Source of the DNA: Mycolicibacterium tokaiense
GTDB lineage: Bacteria > Actinomycetota > Actinomycetes > Mycobacteriales > Mycobacteriaceae
NCBI RefSeq assembly: GCF_010725885.1
Contig: NZ_AP022600.1
Span: 2,356,001 to 2,420,000 of the forward strand
DNA length: 64,000 bases
Direction: 5' to 3'
The notes beneath the pieces are model-generated. The model saw only the letters and a list, made by a program, of their open reading frames with translations, did not search any database and was not told the DNA's origin. Each line of letters starts with the position of its first letter. Position 1 is the first letter of the stretch. The position numbers and the translations under genes were made by a program. Positions 50,119 to 59,501 of the stretch are shown one piece after another.

Positions 50119-51245
50119 GTCTCGACGGTAACCCGTCTGGCCAGGTTCTGCCGCACCTCGTCCTGCCAGATGTCGTAGGCGTGCGTGGTGTCGACCTCCT
50201 GCTCGAAGCGGTCGGTCATCTCCGGTGCGACATCGGCAGCGTCGACGTAGAACTGCTCGTACCAGCGGCGGTGCTGGTACACCGCACCGTCCTCCTCGGT
50301 GAGCAGCGGATTGTCGATCCGGGTCTTGTTCTTCCAGATCTCCACGTCCTCGAGGAAGCCGTCGCCGAACGACTTGCTCATGGCGGCAGCCAGCTTGACC
50401 GCTTTGTCGGCGGGCAGGCCCTCCATCGCCTGCACGGCCACCCCCCACTGCAGGCGGAACGAGTTGTGCGTGACGGGATAGTGGCAGTTGATCAGGGCCA
50501 CCTCGACGGTGAAGCCGGGCGCGAGGTCGTTGTGCAGCCAGTTGATCATGTAGGCGGGCCCGAAGTACGTGGCTTCCGATCGCAGATACGTTCCCTCCCA
50601 CACCTTGTCCGGATCGGCCATGTAGTCGGCGCGGGGTTTGGATTCCATGAACTGGCTGGCCGTGTGACCTTCGATGACGTTCTTGAAGTAGGTCGGGTAA
50701 GCGTGGTGGATGTAGAAGAAGTGCGCCATGTCGACGTTGTTGTCGACGATCTCACGGCAGTGCGCGCCCTCGATGAGGACCGAGCTCCATTGCCACGGTG
50801 ACCATCGGCCGTCGTCGTAACCCTCGATGGTGGGCGGGGTCAGTTCCGGTGCCGGCGTGGACCCTTCGGGGTCGTGCCAGACCAGCAGCTGTCCGTTGAC
50901 CTCGGTGGTGAGCCAGCTGCGGGTGCGCGCCAGCCGCGGGGTGCGTTTGGCGTAGGGCACCAGCGTGCACCGACCGTCGCCACCCCAGCGCCAGTCATGG
51001 AAGGGACACGCCACCTGGTCACCTTTGACGCTGCCCTGGGCCAGATCACCGCCCATGTGCCTGCAGTAGCCGTCGAGTACGTGCAGGGCACCGCCGGAAT
51101 CGGCGAACACCACGAGTCTGCTGCCGAAAGCGTTGATGCCGTGCGGTTTGCCGTCCCGGAACTCCTCGGCCAGTCCCAGGCAGTGCCAGCCTCGGGCGAA
51201 GCGGGTCATGGCGGCGCCGGTGTCGATCTCGCGGATCTCGCTCAC
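50115..51245 (-). CDS. Second KshA-type Rieske oxygenase
   Basis: A 376-residue paralogue of the KshA at 29460-30629, with very similar sequence throughout. The Rieske site is C61-R-H63 and C80-P-F-H83, and the mononuclear iron site is in VDNNVDMAHFFYIHHA. Differences cluster in the middle (SKPRADYMADPDKVWEG against the first copy), where substrate specificity lies in KshA proteins. It probably hydroxylates C9 of another steroid or a CoA-ester intermediate. It overlaps its neighbours on both sides (51242-51245, 50115-50118). Confidence 0.9.
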   Translation of the reverse strand: MSEIREIDTGAAMTRFARGWHCLGLAEEFRDGKPHGINAFGSRLVVFADSGGALHVLDGYCRHMGGDLAQGSVKGDQVACPFHDWRWGGDGRCTLVPYAKRTPRLARTRSWLTTEVNGQLLVWHDPEGSTPAPELTPPTIEGYDDGRWSPWQWSSVLIEGAHCREIVDNNVDMAHFFYIHHAYPTYFKNVIEGHTASQFMESKPRADYMADPDKVWEGTYLRSEATYFGPAYMINWLHNDLAPGFTVEVALINCHYPVTHNSFRLQWGVAVQAMEGLPADKAVKLAAAMSKSFGDGFLEDVEIWKNKTRIDNPLLTEEDGAVYQHRRWYEQFYVDAADVAPEMTDRFEQEVDTTHAYDIWQDEVRQNLARRVTVET

Positions 51246-52792
51246 GCTGGTTGTCCTTTCACCATGTCCAGCACAGCCAGGTGGCTGAAGACCATGCTGG
51301 TGCCGATCGGGTTCCCGCCACCGGGATAGGTGGTTCCGCTGGGGGCGGCCATCGTGTTGCCCGCGGCGTAGAGCCCGGGGATGACGTCGCCGCCGGTGTC
51401 GAGCACCCGCGCGGTGGCATCGGTGCGCAGCCCACCCTTGGTGCCCAGATCCGAGACCCCGAACGCGGCGGCGTGGAAGGGTGGTGTCACGATCGGCGCC
51501 AGCGGCGACGCACCGCCGGAGAAGGCGCGGTCATACGGCTCGTCACCGCGGCCGAAGTCCTCGTCGATCCCGCGTGCGGTGAACTCGTTGAACCGTGCCA
51601 CCGTCTGCACCAGATTGTCTGCGGGAACACCGATCCGGGCGGCCAGCTCGTCCAGGGTGTCCGCGGTGTGCCACAGGCCGGCGTCGACGTAGCGCTGCGG
51701 TTCCATCATCGAGACATTGGTGGCCTTGACCGGCGGCACGAGGCCTTCGGCGTCGTCGTAGACCATCCAGTACGGCAGCGTCACCGCGCCGTCGGCCATC
51801 GCCGCCAGCACGCTGCGGCCCAGCCGGTCATAGGCCTGGGACTCGTTGGTGAACCGACGGCCCGCGTCATCGACGAAGATGCCGCCGGTGAACCACAGTG
51901 AGAACGCAGACCGTCCATCGGGGTGCGTCAACCCGGGTGACCACCACGCCTGGTCCATCAGATCGGTGTCGGCGCCGGCGGCGATGGCCGCCAGATGCGC
52001 CAGACCCTGATTGCCCCACGGTCCCATGGTGTCGCGAGAGGATCCGGGCACGTGGTACTCGGCGCGCATCTGCTGGTTCTGTTCGAACCCGCCCGCCGCA
52101 AGCAGCACGCCGCAGCGGGCACGGATGGAGCGGGTGGTGTCGCCCTCGGTGATGACGGCACCGGTGACCCGGCCGTCCTCAAACACCAGCTCGGTCAGGG
52201 CGCTGTTCAGCGAGACGGCGCTGTGCGGATACTGCCGGGCCGCCAGCAGCAGCCGGGCCACCAGGGCCCGACCGCCGACGAAGTAGTCATCGGGGATGGC
52301 GGCACCGCGCCATTCGGTGTCCAGCGGACCGCGCACCAGCTCGCGCAGATCCGCTGCCGCCGAGACCCGAAGCGCCTTGGCGGCGATGTGGCGCATCCCG
52401 TCGCCGCGGGCCTTGGGCGCCGTGCCGAAGTAGTCGGGCCACGGCAGCACCTGGAACCGCAGCAACTCGTCGGACTCCAGGTAGTCGATCAACGGTGCCC
52501 CGGCGCGGACGTAGGCCTCCTGCAGCGCGCGCGGTGTGCGGTCGCCCACCACCGCGGTGTAGTACTCCAGAGCATCGGCGATGGTGTCGTCACCGCCGGC
52601 GCGGGCCAGAACGGCGTTGGCGGGAAACCACATTCCGCCTCCGCCGGAGTATGCGGTGGTTCCGCCGAACTTCTCGGTGGCTTCGACGAGCTGGACCTGC
52701 AGGCCTTCCCGGGCGGCGGTGTACGCCCCGGTGAGCCCGCCCGCCCCGGACCCGGCCACCAGGACGTCGCATTCACTGTGCCAGTCGACCAT
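51242..52792 (-). CDS. KstD-like FAD dehydrogenase
   Basis: A 516-residue flavoprotein of the 3-ketosteroid delta-1-dehydrogenase family. The FAD site is VLVAGSGAGGLTGAY, then ATEKFGGTTAYSGGGGMWFP. The C-terminal GLYAAGNTMAAPSGTTYPGGGNPIG has the active-site Tyr/Gly pair. The first tyrosine region reads WPDYFG, where KstD has a YY pair, so the substrate is likely different. It is about 44 residues shorter than KstD. Adjacent to a KshA-like gene, it completes a second ring-opening pair. Confidence 0.88.
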   Translation of the reverse strand: MVDWHSECDVLVAGSGAGGLTGAYTAAREGLQVQLVEATEKFGGTTAYSGGGGMWFPANAVLARAGGDDTIADALEYYTAVVGDRTPRALQEAYVRAGAPLIDYLESDELLRFQVLPWPDYFGTAPKARGDGMRHIAAKALRVSAAADLRELVRGPLDTEWRGAAIPDDYFVGGRALVARLLLAARQYPHSAVSLNSALTELVFEDGRVTGAVITEGDTTRSIRARCGVLLAAGGFEQNQQMRAEYHVPGSSRDTMGPWGNQGLAHLAAIAAGADTDLMDQAWWSPGLTHPDGRSAFSLWFTGGIFVDDAGRRFTNESQAYDRLGRSVLAAMADGAVTLPYWMVYDDAEGLVPPVKATNVSMMEPQRYVDAGLWHTADTLDELAARIGVPADNLVQTVARFNEFTARGIDEDFGRGDEPYDRAFSGGASPLAPIVTPPFHAAAFGVSDLGTKGGLRTDATARVLDTGGDVIPGLYAAGNTMAAPSGTTYPGGGNPIGTSMVFSHLAVLDMVKGQPA

Positions 52793-54435
52793 CAGCGAGC
52801 CCTGCGGTGGTGTGCGAACACCGCGTCCATGGTGTCGCGGTCGGCGGCCGTCATCAGCCGGTAGTTCGGGGCGCCACGGCCGACCCGGAGATGGACAGGA
52901 TCACCGCAGTCGTCCCAACGCTGCTCCTGCAGTTCGCGTTTGAGGATCTTGCCCGATCCCGTCACGGGAAGACCGGTGGACAGTCGCACCATCTGCGGCA
53001 CGCCTTTGCGGCCCAGATCGGCCGCGGAGGCCAGGAATCCGGCGAACGCGGCCATGTCGAAGGCAGCCGGATCGCCCACCTCGACTGCGGCCATCACCTG
53101 GTCTCCGGAGCGTGGGTCGGGGACGGCGTAGACCGCCGCGGCGATCACCTCGGGGTGACGTCGCAGCACCCGCTCGATGGTGAGCGCGGAGGTGTTCTCC
53201 CCGTCGACCCGGATCCAGTCGCCGCGCCGGCCGGCGAAGTAGAGGAAACCGTCACCGTCGACGTAACCGAGGTCGCCGGTCCAGTACCAGCCGTTGCGGA
53301 GTCGCTCGGCGTCGGCGGCGTCATTGCGGTAGTAGCCTTCGAAGTCGCGTGCACCGAACTTGTCGACGATCTCGCCCACCGCGGCCTCGGCGTTGCGCAC
53401 CCGGCCGTGCGCGTCCAGAATCGCTGTGGCGCAGGTCTTCAGATTCTCTGGATCCACGATGGTGATGCCGGCGTGTGCGGGCCGCCCCAGAGCCCCGGCC
53501 GGGGCGGATCCGTCGGGCACCGCCGCGTTGCCGCCCTCGCTGGAGCCGTAACCTTCGAACAGCTCCGCCCCGAATCGCCGCCGGAATTCGGCCTGGTCTT
53601 CCGGCGAGGCCTCGGTGCCGAAGCCCCGGGTCAGGGTGTTCTCGCCGTCGTCCGGAGCCTCGGGGGTGGACAGCAGGTACGCCAGGGCCTTGCCGACGTA
53701 GGTGAAGAACGTGGCGCCGTAGTACCGCACGTCGGGCAGGAACGCCGAGGCCGAGAACGTCGGGGTGAGGCAGACGGTGGCACCCACGGCCAGCGCCGGT
53801 GCCCACAGGGCCATCAGGGCGTTGCCGTGGAACAGCGGCATGCAGCAATAGTCGACATCGCCGCGGTGGTGCCCGAACTTGTCCACCGCGGTGGCGGCGA
53901 TGCGGGCCAGCCTGCCCTGGCTGCACCGGACAGCCTTGGAGGTGCCGGTGGTACCCGAGGTGAACAACAGCAGCAGCAGTGACTCCGCACTCACCCCGTC
54001 GGCCATCGATGGGGTGCTGCGATGCCGGTCCACCAGCGCGCGGTAGGACGGGTCGTCGATCACCAGGGTGTCGAGGGCAATGCCGGACAGGCGGCTGCGG
54101 CCGGCGGTGTCGGTGACGATGAAGGCGCAGTCGGCGTGGTCGATGTCGGCGGCGAGGTCACCGTCACTACGGGTCGGGTTGAGGCCGACCACCGTGGCGC
54201 CGGACAGGGCTGCTGCGCCCAGCCAGAAGACGAAGTCCGCGACGTTGGGCAGCAGGATGCCGATGTGCAGCGGTGCGTCCGGAAAACGACTGCGGTGCAA
54301 CTCCGTTGCCAGGGCTGCCCGGCGTGCGGATTCGATGACCACCTCGTCCCACGTCCAGTCTCGATCCCGGGTACGTAGTCCTGGGTGCTGGTCACCCACC
54401 CGGGACATCAGCATCGCCGCGATGCTGTCGGCCAT
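52792..54435 (-). CDS. Acyl-CoA ligase (FadD family), operon paralogue of fadD17
   Basis: A 547-residue adenylate-forming ligase. The P loop is LLLFTSGTTGTSKAVRCSQ, with further GYGSSEGGNAAVPDG, GDLGYVDGDGFLYFAGRRGDWIRVDGEN (in part) and the final Lys in TGSGKILKREL. It resembles FadD17, directly upstream, along its length, so the pair arose by duplication. ATG 54435 was selected because the longer frame overlaps fadD17. It overlaps the kstD-like gene (TGATG). Confidence 0.9.
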   Translation of the reverse strand: MADSIAAMLMSRVGDQHPGLRTRDRDWTWDEVVIESARRAALATELHRSRFPDAPLHIGILLPNVADFVFWLGAAALSGATVVGLNPTRSDGDLAADIDHADCAFIVTDTAGRSRLSGIALDTLVIDDPSYRALVDRHRSTPSMADGVSAESLLLLLFTSGTTGTSKAVRCSQGRLARIAATAVDKFGHHRGDVDYCCMPLFHGNALMALWAPALAVGATVCLTPTFSASAFLPDVRYYGATFFTYVGKALAYLLSTPEAPDDGENTLTRGFGTEASPEDQAEFRRRFGAELFEGYGSSEGGNAAVPDGSAPAGALGRPAHAGITIVDPENLKTCATAILDAHGRVRNAEAAVGEIVDKFGARDFEGYYRNDAADAERLRNGWYWTGDLGYVDGDGFLYFAGRRGDWIRVDGENTSALTIERVLRRHPEVIAAAVYAVPDPRSGDQVMAAVEVGDPAAFDMAAFAGFLASAADLGRKGVPQMVRLSTGLPVTGSGKILKRELQEQRWDDCGDPVHLRVGRGAPNYRLMTAADRDTMDAVFAHHRRAR

Positions 54436-54436
54436 C

Positions 54437-55951
54437 TCAGACCGCTGCCCGGCGCCGGGTGATGGCATGCACCTCATCAGAGCACTGCGTGCCTTCGGCC
54501 GACAGGTGGCGCTTGAGGATCTTGAAGGTCTCGGTGCGCGGAAGCGTGTGTGCCAAACGGACATACGACGGCCACTGCTTGGGGCCGAGGTCCTCCTGCC
54601 GGGACAGGAAGTCGCCGAAGGCCTCGACGTCGAAGGCGGCGCCGTCGGCCAGCACCAGGGCGGCCATCACCTGGTCTCCCACGGCCGGGTCGGGGATGGG
54701 ATACACGGCTGCTTCGAGGACGTCGGGGTGGCGCAACAGGATTCGCTCGATCGGCGCGGTGCCCAGGTTCTCGCCGTCGACCCGCATCCAGTCGCCAAGG
54801 CGGCCCGCGAAGTAGGCGAACCCATCCGCGTCGCGGTACGCCAGATCACCGCTGTGGTAGACGCCGCCGGCCATCCGTTGCGCGTCGGCCGCGGGGTCGT
54901 TGTAGTACCCCATGAACTGTCCGGGGCCCGTGCGGTTCACCAGCTCACCCACCACACCCGGCGGGCAGGGTTCGCCGGTCTCGACGTCGGCGATGTCGAC
55001 TCCGTTTGTCAGGGGTCCCAGGGCGCCGTCGGGAGTGTCGGGGGTACGCGCAATCGCCACGCCGCCCTCGCTGGAGCCGAAGCCGTCCACCACCTGCACA
55101 TCGAACCGCCGGGCGAACCGGTCGAGATCACCGGGTGCGCCTTCGTTTCCGTAGGCGACCCGCAGCGGGTTGTCGGCGTCATCGGGCCGGGGCTCGGCGG
55201 CCAGGATGTACGACAGCGGCTTGCCGACATAGTTGGCATAGGTGGCACCGAACCGGCGCACGTCGGGGAAGAACTGCGATGCCGAGAAGCGGCGGCGCAG
55301 CGCGATCGAGGCACCCGCCGCCACGGCAGGACCCCAGCCCGCCATGATGGCGTTGGAGTGGAACAGCGGCATCGACAGATAGCAGGTGTCCGAGGGGCCC
55401 AGGCCGAACCGCTGCGCCAGCATCACACCCGGGAAGGCCACCTTGGCGTGGGTACACCGCACGGCTTTGGGGTCACCGCTGGTGCCGGAGGTGAAGATCA
55501 GCATGAACAGCTCGTCGGGATCCACCGTCGGGAACTGCACGGGCGCGCCGCGAAAAGAGTCCAGTTCGTCAATCCACGAGTCGGATTCGACGTCCAGCGC
55601 AGCGATACCCGCCTGCGCTCCGGTGCGGTCGGACAGGACGAACTGGCAGTCCGCGTGATCGATGTCGCGCCGCAGCGCCGCCCCACGCCGGGTCGGGTTG
55701 AGCCCCACCGGGACCAGCCCGCCGAGGGCGGCGGCCACCAGCACGGAGCTGAAGAAGGGGGTGTTGCCCAGTAGCACCCCGACGTGCGGCGGCTTGTCCG
55801 GATCCAGGCGGGCGCGCAGCGCCGCGGCCAGGTCGGCCCCATCCTGAATATGCCTGCGCCAGCTGCGCAGCGGCGTCTCGGTGCTGCAGACACCCTGGGC
55901 GTCGACGTCCGCCAGCGGAGCCAGGAGCCCGGTGACGGTGGGCTGATCCAT
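54437..55951 (-). CDS. fadD17: Steroid side-chain acyl-CoA ligase
   Basis: A 504-residue ligase, within two residues of M. tuberculosis FadD17 (Rv3506) and in the same order after fadE26-fadE27. Motifs are LIFTSGTSGDPKAVRCTH, GFGSSEGGVAIA, GDLAYRDADGFAYF and TFKILKRHL. It is thought to activate C24/C22 steroid acids. The start is 2 nt after the fadE27 stop. Confidence 0.92.
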   Translation of the reverse strand: MDQPTVTGLLAPLADVDAQGVCSTETPLRSWRRHIQDGADLAAALRARLDPDKPPHVGVLLGNTPFFSSVLVAAALGGLVPVGLNPTRRGAALRRDIDHADCQFVLSDRTGAQAGIAALDVESDSWIDELDSFRGAPVQFPTVDPDELFMLIFTSGTSGDPKAVRCTHAKVAFPGVMLAQRFGLGPSDTCYLSMPLFHSNAIMAGWGPAVAAGASIALRRRFSASQFFPDVRRFGATYANYVGKPLSYILAAEPRPDDADNPLRVAYGNEGAPGDLDRFARRFDVQVVDGFGSSEGGVAIARTPDTPDGALGPLTNGVDIADVETGEPCPPGVVGELVNRTGPGQFMGYYNDPAADAQRMAGGVYHSGDLAYRDADGFAYFAGRLGDWMRVDGENLGTAPIERILLRHPDVLEAAVYPIPDPAVGDQVMAALVLADGAAFDVEAFGDFLSRQEDLGPKQWPSYVRLAHTLPRTETFKILKRHLSAEGTQCSDEVHAITRRRAAV

Positions 55952-55953
55952 GA

Positions 55954-57051
55954 TCAGACGGGAGTGTCGGCCAGCTCGCGGCCGATGGACAACAGCGCAC
56001 CCGTGGCGCTGCCGAGGGCGAACTCGGTCTGTTTGGCTGCCAGGAAGTACCGGTGCACCGGGTGATCGACATCGATGCCGACACCGCCGTGGACGTGCAC
56101 CGTGGTGTGTGCCACCCGGTGCCCGGCTTCGGCCGCCCAGAACGCCGCGGAACGCACGTCGATGTCGGCGGGCAAATCCTCGGACAGCCGCCAGGCCGCC
56201 TGGGTGAGCGTCAGCCGCAGCCCCTTGATGTCGATGTAGCCGTCGGCCAACCGTGACGACACCGCCTGGAAGCTGCCGATGGGCCGGTCGAACTGTTCGC
56301 GCTCGCGCGCGTAGGCGGCCGTCAGCTCCAGCGCGCGCTCCAGTACACCGAGCTGGAAGGCGCTGCGGCCCAACAGCATGGTGGTGTGTAGCCAGTCCAG
56401 CACGTCCTGGCCGCCGACCAGCCGGTCGGCACCGAGCTCGACGCCGGCCAGTTCGAGGTGGCCCACACTGCCCAGGCCGGTGGTCTCCAGCGGAACCAGA
56501 GTCGCGCCGGCATCGTCCTTGGCGACCAGGAAAACAGCGGTGCCCGAGCTGGTTTCCGCCGGAACCAGATAGGCATCGGCCACCGGGCCGTAGGCCACCT
56601 GGGTGCGGGTGCCGGTCAGGCGATACCCGCCGTCGGCCTCGGTGGCTTGCACGGGGCCGTCGCCCATGTCCCCGTCGAGGGCGATGGTCAGGATCTTCTC
56701 ACCCCGGACCGCCGGTGCGGCCCACTGGTCCTGCAGCTCGTTGCCGCCGAACCGGGCCAGCGCGCCGGCACCGGCCACCGCGGATTCCAGGTACGGCACG
56801 GCGGCGATCTGGCGCCCGAGTGCCACCAGGACGGCAACCTGTTCCAGGATGCCGAAGCCGCCCCCGCCCAGGGATTCCGGAGCGGCGGTGGAGACGATGT
56901 CGGCGTCGTTCAACTTTCGCCACAGCTCGGTGTCGAAGCGGTCGGGCAGCCCGTCGAGTGCGCGCTGATGCTCGGGCGTGCACACCGATTCGGTGATGGT
57001 ACGGGTGAGCCCGCCCAGATCGTCGGCGGCTTCTGTACTGGAGAAGTCCAT
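55954..57051 (-). CDS. fadE27: Steroid acyl-CoA dehydrogenase, subunit FadE27 (ChsE5)
   Basis: A 365-residue acyl-CoA dehydrogenase subunit. FadE26-FadE27 (ChsE4-ChsE5) form an alpha2beta2 enzyme that dehydrogenates the full-length steroid side chain (known). HVHGGVGIDVDHPVHRYF is the C-terminal family signature, and the FAD-arginine region is REREQFDRPIGSFQAV. The N-terminal half is more divergent, as expected for the subunit that completes the FAD site. Confidence 0.92.
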   Translation of the reverse strand: MDFSSTEAADDLGGLTRTITESVCTPEHQRALDGLPDRFDTELWRKLNDADIVSTAAPESLGGGGFGILEQVAVLVALGRQIAAVPYLESAVAGAGALARFGGNELQDQWAAPAVRGEKILTIALDGDMGDGPVQATEADGGYRLTGTRTQVAYGPVADAYLVPAETSSGTAVFLVAKDDAGATLVPLETTGLGSVGHLELAGVELGADRLVGGQDVLDWLHTTMLLGRSAFQLGVLERALELTAAYAREREQFDRPIGSFQAVSSRLADGYIDIKGLRLTLTQAAWRLSEDLPADIDVRSAAFWAAEAGHRVAHTTVHVHGGVGIDVDHPVHRYFLAAKQTEFALGSATGALLSIGRELADTPV

Positions 57052-57064
57052 GAAAAGTCCTGTC

Positions 57065-58246
57065 CTACCGGTTCACTCGGGGCAGGCCGAGAGCAACCAT
57101 GCCGATGATGTCGCGCTGGATCTCGTTGGTGCCGCCGCCGAAGGTGAGGATGAGCGCCGAGCGGTGCATCCGTTCGATGCGGCCACGCAGCAGCGCACCG
57201 GGTGACCCGGCCCGCAGCGTCGCGGACGTGCCGAGGACCTCCATCAGCAACCGGTAGGCCTCGGTGGCCAGCTCGGTGCCGTAGACCTTGGCAGCCGAGG
57301 CGTCGGCGGGGGAGGGCGCAGCGTCGGCGGCGGACGCCAGCTCCCAGTTGATCAGCTTGAGCACCTCGGCCTTGGCGTGCACCCTGGCCAGGTTCAATTG
57401 CACCCATTCGGAATCGATGAGCCGTTTGCCGTGGATGTCCTTGGTGTTCTGCGCCCACTCCCGGACTCCGCCCAGAGCGACATAGATGGGTTGTGCGGAG
57501 ACCAGGGCCACCCGTTCGTGGTTGAGCTGGTTGGTCACCAGCTTCCAGCCGGCGTTCTCCTCGCCCACCAGGCTCGAGACCGGGACGCGCACGTCCTGGT
57601 AATACGTGGCGCTGGTGTCCACGCCGGACATGGTGTGTACCGGGGTCCAGGAGAAGCCCTCGGCCGTCGTGGGCACGATCAGCATCGAGATGCCGCGGTG
57701 CTTCTTGGCCTCGGGGTTGGTGCGCACGGCCAGCCACACGTAATCCGCATAGGCGATCAGCGAGGTCCACATCTTCTGACCGTTGATGACGTAGTCGTCG
57801 CCGTCGCGAACAGCGGTGGTGCGCAGCGACGCCAGATCGGTGCCTGCGCCGGGTTCGGAGTACCCGATCGAGAAGTGCAGTTCGCCGGCGGCGATCTTGG
57901 GCAGGAAGAACTGCTTCTGTTCGTCGGTGCCGAAATGCATGATCGTGGGCGCGACGCTGTTGATGGTGAGGAACGGCACCGGGACGTTGGCGATGGCTGC
58001 CTCGTCGTTGAAGATCAGGCTCTCCATCGGCGTGCGTTCCTGGCCGCCGTACTCCTTGGGCCAGTTGAGGGTGAGCCAGCCGTCCTTGCCCATCTGGGCG
58101 ACGGTCTCGCGGTAGACGTTGCCGCGACCCATCTCGCCGTCGCCGGACGCCAGCGCCTCGGCGCGCTCGGGGGTCATCAACGCGGAGAAGTACGACCGCA
58201 ATTCGCGGCGCAGATCCTCCTGCTCGGGGGTGTAGCCGATGCGCAT
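57065..58246 (-). CDS. fadE26: Steroid acyl-CoA dehydrogenase, subunit FadE26 (ChsE4)
   Basis: A 393-residue acyl-CoA dehydrogenase with IGYSEPGAGTDLASL, QKMWTSLIAYADYVWLAVRT and LTFGGGTNEIQRDIIGM. The catalytic Glu lies in the LNHERVALVS helix. MRIGYTPEQ (ATG 58246) was chosen over the longer start at 58261 as the usual N terminus. It is the first gene of the seven-gene operon controlled by the KstR box at 58306. Confidence 0.93.
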   Translation of the reverse strand: MRIGYTPEQEDLRRELRSYFSALMTPERAEALASGDGEMGRGNVYRETVAQMGKDGWLTLNWPKEYGGQERTPMESLIFNDEAAIANVPVPFLTINSVAPTIMHFGTDEQKQFFLPKIAAGELHFSIGYSEPGAGTDLASLRTTAVRDGDDYVINGQKMWTSLIAYADYVWLAVRTNPEAKKHRGISMLIVPTTAEGFSWTPVHTMSGVDTSATYYQDVRVPVSSLVGEENAGWKLVTNQLNHERVALVSAQPIYVALGGVREWAQNTKDIHGKRLIDSEWVQLNLARVHAKAEVLKLINWELASAADAAPSPADASAAKVYGTELATEAYRLLMEVLGTSATLRAGSPGALLRGRIERMHRSALILTFGGGTNEIQRDIIGMVALGLPRVNR

Positions 58247-58305
58247 TGCCCTCTTCCTCACTGCTCGGGTACGTCCGCAACCGGGCTCGGGTTTATCATC
58301 CTCGT

Positions 58306-58319
58306 TGTAACACGTTCTA
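58306..58319. promoter_or_regulatory. KstR operator between fadE26 and fdxD
   Basis: TGTAACACGTTCTA matches TnnAACnnGTTnnA. It is 59 nt before fadE26 and 61 nt before fdxD, so it controls both divergent operons, including the second kshA/kstD module. Confidence 0.9.
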
Positions 58320-58380
58320 GTCTTGGGGTCCAGGATGGGCCGAGCGGCCTGCGAGGCCGCCGGGTCGCGAGGAGGGTGTC

Positions 58381-58572
58381 ATGCGCGTTGAGGTTGACCG
58401 GGATCGGTGTGAGGGCAACGCCGTCTGTGTGGGAATTGCGCCGGATCTGTTTGATCTGGACGACGAGGACTACGCCGTCGTGAAGGTGGACGAGATTCCC
58501 GAAGATCAAGAGGATCTGGCCGAACAATCGGTGGCCGAATGCCCGCGCGCCGCCCTGATCCGCAAAGACTAG
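58381..58572 (+). CDS. fdxD: 3Fe-4S-type ferredoxin
   Basis: A 63-residue ferredoxin like Rv3503c. Cluster ligands are Cys10 (RDRCEGNAVC), Cys16 and the later AECPRA; the fourth position is not Cys, which points to a 3Fe-4S cluster. It probably passes electrons to a P450 or acyl-CoA dehydrogenase partner of the regulon. The start is well defined by GGAGG (58372-58376) just upstream. Confidence 0.92.
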   Translation: MRVEVDRDRCEGNAVCVGIAPDLFDLDDEDYAVVKVDEIPEDQEDLAEQSVAECPRAALIRKD

Positions 58573-58586
58573 AGGTAATCGTAAAA

Positions 58587-59501
58587 GTGACTTCCGCAGC
58601 AGCCGGTATCGATCTGTCCGGCAAGGTCGCCGTGGTGACCGGGGCCGCAGCCGGGCTGGGCCGCGCCGAGGCCATCGGCCTGGCGCAGTCCGGCGCCGTC
58701 GTCGTCGTCAACGACATGGCCGCGGCGATCGACAAATCTGACGTGATGGACGAGATCGCCGCCGCCGGTTCCAAGGCCGTCACGGTGGCCGGGGACATCA
58801 GTGCCCGCGCCACCGCCGACGAGCTGGTGGCCACGGCCGACGGCCTCGGCGGTCTGGACATCGTGGTCAACAACGCCGGCATCACCCGCGACCGCATGCT
58901 GTTCAACATGTCCGACGAGGACTGGGATGCGGTGATCGCGGTCCACCTGCGGGGACACTTCCTGCTGACCCGCAACGCGGCCACCTACTGGCGGGACAAG
59001 TCCAAGGAGGCCGGTGGCCCGGTGTACGGCCGGCTGGTCAACACGTCGTCGGAGGCGGGGCTGGCCGGCCCGCCGGGGCAGGCCAACTACGGGGCCGCCA
59101 AGGCGGGCATCACCGCGCTGACCATGTCGGCCGCGCGTGGGCTGGAGCGGTACGGGGTGTGCGCCAACGCCATCTGCCCCCGCGCCCGGACGGCGATGAC
59201 GGCCGACGTGTTCGGCGCTGCACCCGAACTCGGCGACGGAGAGGTGGACGACCTGTCGCCGGAGCACGTGGTGACCCTCGTCCGATTCCTGGCCTCGCCG
59301 GCCGCGGCCCGGGTCACCGGTCAGGTGTTCATCGTCTACGGTCCGTCGGTGACGCTGGTCGCCGCACCCGTGGCCGAGCACCGGTTCACCGCCCCCGGAT
59401 CGTCGTGGGCACCGGCAGACCTCAGCGACGCGCTGGCCGGGTACTTTGCTGAACGCGATCCGCAGGATGGCTTCTCGGCAGTCGGCTTGATGGGCAACTG
59501 A
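58587..59501 (+). CDS. hsd4A: Hydroxyacyl-CoA/steroid short-chain dehydrogenase
   Basis: A 304-residue SDR matching Rv3502c. The cofactor motif is VTGAAAGLGRAEA, then NNAG and the catalytic Ser in VNTSSEAGLAG with NYGAAKAG (Tyr-x-x-x-Lys). It oxidises the side-chain 3-hydroxyacyl-CoA intermediate, with reported 17-beta-hydroxysteroid activity in homologues. GTG 58587 lies 14 nt after fdxD. It ends before the KstR boxes of mce4. Confidence 0.92.
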   Translation: MTSAAAGIDLSGKVAVVTGAAAGLGRAEAIGLAQSGAVVVVNDMAAAIDKSDVMDEIAAAGSKAVTVAGDISARATADELVATADGLGGLDIVVNNAGITRDRMLFNMSDEDWDAVIAVHLRGHFLLTRNAATYWRDKSKEAGGPVYGRLVNTSSEAGLAGPPGQANYGAAKAGITALTMSAARGLERYGVCANAICPRARTAMTADVFGAAPELGDGEVDDLSPEHVVTLVRFLASPAAARVTGQVFIVYGPSVTLVAAPVAEHRFTAPGSSWAPADLSDALAGYFAERDPQDGFSAVGLMGN

